Source of the DNA: Anaerolineae bacterium
Lineage (GTDB): Bacteria > Chloroflexota > Anaerolineae > CG2-30-64-16
DNA: 7,656 bases
NCBI GenBank assembly: GCA_025454565.1
Contig: JALOOE010000113.1
Coordinates: 1-7,656 of the forward strand
Direction: 5' to 3'
Shown: piece by piece, positions 6,226 through 7,656 of the stretch
Layout: each line of letters begins with the position of its first letter
Numbering within the stretch: the stretch's first letter is position 1
The notes under the pieces: generated by a model
What the model was told of the DNA's origin: nothing
The model's input: only the letters and a program-made list of their open reading frames with translations
Databases searched by the model: none
Position numbers and translations under genes: made by a program

Positions 6226-6254
6226 TTGACATCCTCATCAGACTGTGTTATCCT
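6226..6254 (+). promoter_or_regulatory. Sigma70-type promoter of the GntR regulator gene
   Basis: A perfect -35 box TTGACA (6226-6231) is followed after 17 bases by TATCCT (6249-6254), a 4 of 6 match to TATAAT, with an extended TGT just before it (6246-6248). Transcription would start near 6261, about 50 bases before the ATG at 6310. It is the only convincing promoter in the window, so the regulator and probably the transporter genes form a transcription unit separable from the genes upstream. Confidence 0.72.
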
Positions 6255-6270
6255 ACAGTTGTAGGACAAC
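6251..6270 (+). promoter_or_regulatory. Probable FadR-type GntR operator overlapping the -10 box and start site
   Basis: Two overlapping palindromes sit here. TTGTAGGACAA (6259-6269) fits the TNGTNNNACNA consensus of FadR-subfamily GntR operators, and its arms extend to GTTGT/ACAAC (6258-6270). TCCTACA and TGTAGGA (6251-6257 and 6260-6266) form a second perfect inverted repeat with a 2-base centre. Binding here would block RNA polymerase, so negative autoregulation by the protein encoded at 6310 is the natural reading. A direct repeat ACCATACT (6269-6276 and 6285-6292) lies just downstream. Confidence 0.7.
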
Positions 6271-6309
6271 CATACTACCGGATGACCATACTTATCCGCA
6301 GGAGACATC

Positions 6310-7092
6310 ATGGGCGCCGCCAACCTGACCACCCTGGCGCCGATCGCTTTCCAACAGCGACACGACCTCATCCAGCAACGGCTGAAAGACTACATCGTGC
6401 AGAACCGTCTTCAGCCCGGCGATCGGCTGCCCACCGAGGAAGTCCTCGCCAACCAACTGGGCGTCAGCCGGACGGCTATCCGCGAGGCGCTGCGCGGCCT
6501 GGAAGCGCTGGGCATGCTTGGGGCGCAACAGGGTCTAGGGCGGGTTGTCCTCGCTTTCAGCTTCGAGCCAATCCTGGAGAACCTCTCCTACGGTTTCGCC
6601 TTCCTCAACAGCACCATCCTGCAGATCACCGAAATCCGCAAAGCGCTCGACGCCTATTTTGTCGAGCAGGCGATGGCGCGGCTCACAGATGATGATATGG
6701 CATGCCTCGCTCAGATCGTGGAGGCTATGAAAGCGCGCAACGCCGAGGGTCAGAGCATGGAGCCGGAGGATTACAGTTTCCACGCGCTTCTGTACGAACG
6801 CTGCGGCAACCCCCTGGCGCACCAGCTTTTCGAGATTACCTGGCGGGCCCGATCGGCGGCGCTGGACCGGCCGGCGGCGATGCAAGAGGTGCCACCGGGC
6901 ACGGCGGGAGAACACGAGGAGTTGCTGGCCGCGATCCGGGAGCATGATGTCGAGCGGGCCAGGCGGATCATCGTGAGCCATCACTGGAATGCTGAGGAGC
7001 GCTTCCGGCGAGAGATCGCGCAAGGTTCGCAGCGGATGGAAAAGGAGGTGAATGGAAACGGAACTGGAGAGGGCGCTCCACGCGTGGCGTAG
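6310..7092 (+). CDS. GntR family transcriptional regulator, FadR subfamily with FCD ligand domain
   Basis: A 260-residue regulator. The N-terminal winged helix-turn-helix (about 17-82) has the typical LQPGDRLPTEEVLANQLGVS segment and the recognition helix SRTAIREALRGLE (53-65). The C-terminal all-helical FCD domain (about 103-235) keeps likely metal/ligand residues: D154 and H158 (DYSFH), H202 (GEHEELL) and H224 (VSHHW). Such domains bind small organic acids or related metabolites. The last 20 residues are a polar Gly/Asn-rich tail. AGGAG at 6300-6304 sets the ATG. Its operator candidate overlaps its own promoter, and the gene stands 60 bases before the transporter gene; it probably represses the locus until an inducer derived from the imported sugar appears. 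The inducer identity is unknown. Confidence 0.92.
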   Translation: MGAANLTTLAPIAFQQRHDLIQQRLKDYIVQNRLQPGDRLPTEEVLANQLGVSRTAIREALRGLEALGMLGAQQGLGRVVLAFSFEPILENLSYGFAFLNSTILQITEIRKALDAYFVEQAMARLTDDDMACLAQIVEAMKARNAEGQSMEPEDYSFHALLYERCGNPLAHQLFEITWRARSAALDRPAAMQEVPPGTAGEHEELLAAIREHDVERARRIIVSHHWNAEERFRREIAQGSQRMEKEVNGNGTGEGAPRVA

Positions 7093-7112
7093 ACGCCAGG
7101 TTGCTTTTCTTT
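7085..7112 (+). terminator. Weak intrinsic terminator or attenuator after the regulator gene
   Basis: TGGCG (7085-7089) and CGCCA (7094-7098) form a 5-bp stem with a 4-base loop that overlaps the TAG stop (7090-7092). A T-rich tract (7101-7112) follows after two bases. The stem is short, so partial readthrough into the transporter gene is expected; it could lower or raise the ratio between regulator and transporter transcripts. Confidence 0.35.
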
Positions 7113-7152
7113 CCAAAACGGCAGTTCACTATCCAAGCCAAAGGAGATCGAG

Positions 7153-7656
7153 ATGAGCAAGCAAATCACCCGACGTCGTTTCATTCAGGCTGGCCTGGGC
7201 ACCATCGGCGCGATGACGGTTGCTGCCTGCGCCCAGCCTACCCCGGCCCCCCAACCAACTGGCGCGCCTGCGGCCAAGGCGCCCGCCGCCACCCAGCCAC
7301 CCGCGGCCACCGCCGCGCCGGCCGCCACGAAAGCGCCGGCCGCCGGCGGCGCCATGCCGAAGGTACACCTGTGGTCGAACATGATCGCGCTCTCCAAGCC
7401 CGAAGGCAGCGATCCCGAACGCTACGCCGAAGTGCAGGCCTTAATTAAAGAGAAGACGGGGATCGAACCAAACGGCTACGTGCCGCCTCCTGGCGCCGCC
7501 GGCACGGAGAAGCTCAACCTGACGCTGGGCTCCAAGACCGAGGAACTGGACATCTTCTCGGCGAATTGGGGCGATTACAAGGAAGCCGTCCTGCCGCTCA
7601 ATGACTTGCTCGATAAGTACGGGCAGAACGTGGTCAAGGCGCACACCAAAGAGAAC
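7153..7656 (+). CDS. ABC transporter sugar solute-binding lipoprotein, 5' part (runs off the window)
   Basis: The frame is open from ATG 7153 to the last base (168 codons, no stop), with AAGGAG at 7141-7146, six bases before the start. The leader has a twin-arginine stretch (TRRRFIQAG, residues 6-14), a short hydrophobic run, and a lipobox VAAC with C26 as the lipidated cysteine. Residues 27 to about 67 are a low-complexity Ala/Pro/Thr linker with repeated PAAT/KAPA units. The mature domain starts with MPKVHLWSNM, the usual first beta strand of carbohydrate-binding family 1 proteins, and continues with KLNLTLGSKTEELDIFSANWGDYKEAVLPLNDLLDKYG, here broken into pieces: KLNLTLGSKT, ELDIFSANWGDY and LPLNDLLDKYG. 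It should capture a sugar or oligosaccharide outside the membrane and pass it to permeases encoded downstream. The exact ligand is unknown. Confidence 0.87.
   Translation, partial: MSKQITRRRFIQAGLGTIGAMTVAACAQPTPAPQPTGAPAAKAPAATQPPAATAAPAATKAPAAGGAMPKVHLWSNMIALSKPEGSDPERYAEVQALIKEKTGIEPNGYVPPPGAAGTEKLNLTLGSKTEELDIFSANWGDYKEAVLPLNDLLDKYGQNVVKAHTKEN

Noticed and set aside
6535..7116. Minus-strand open frame of 193 codons opposite the regulator
   Set aside because: It is antisense to a well-supported GntR/FCD gene and has no ribosome site or recognised motif.

Overview
The window is GC-rich, densely coded DNA in which every supportable gene lies on the + strand. Three things suggest a free-living, sugar-using bacterium, most plausibly a member of the Chloroflexota: a solute-binding lipoprotein with a twin-arginine leader, a lipobox and a long Ala/Pro/Thr tether; many short-spaced catabolic genes; and intergenic tandem arrays of a 7-base unit. 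That placement is an inference from style, not from a marker gene.

Layout. 1-546 is the C-terminal half of a PatB/MalY-type PLP-dependent C-S lyase. 592-1563 is a Gfo/Idh/MocA oxidoreductase of the dihydrodiol dehydrogenase-like branch. 1559-1756 is a heptamer repeat island with inverted arms. 1775-2746 is an aldo/keto reductase, followed after one base by a hydroxypyruvate isomerase-like TIM-barrel isomerase/epimerase (2748-3509). A 120-base gap with a strong bulged hairpin precedes a GH29 alpha-L-fucosidase (3630-4895, GTG start). A second, shorter inverted heptamer element fills the next gap. An N-acylglucosamine 2-epimerase family protein follows (4979-6202). A clear sigma70-type promoter overlaps a FadR-type GntR operator (6226-6270). 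It drives a GntR/FCD regulator (6310-7092), and the window ends inside an ABC sugar-binding lipoprotein (7153 onward).

How they fit together. The set reads as a carbohydrate catabolic locus: an importer, an FCD-type regulator that probably senses a sugar-derived acid or related metabolite, a cytoplasmic fucosidase that would trim an imported fucosylated glycoside, an epimerase/isomerase pair and two sugar oxidoreductases. No kinase, aldolase or dehydratase is visible here, so the pathway and its true substrate cannot be fixed from this window. The best candidates for something undescribed are the heptamer inverted-repeat islands and the combination of oxidoreductases, isomerases and fucosidase.
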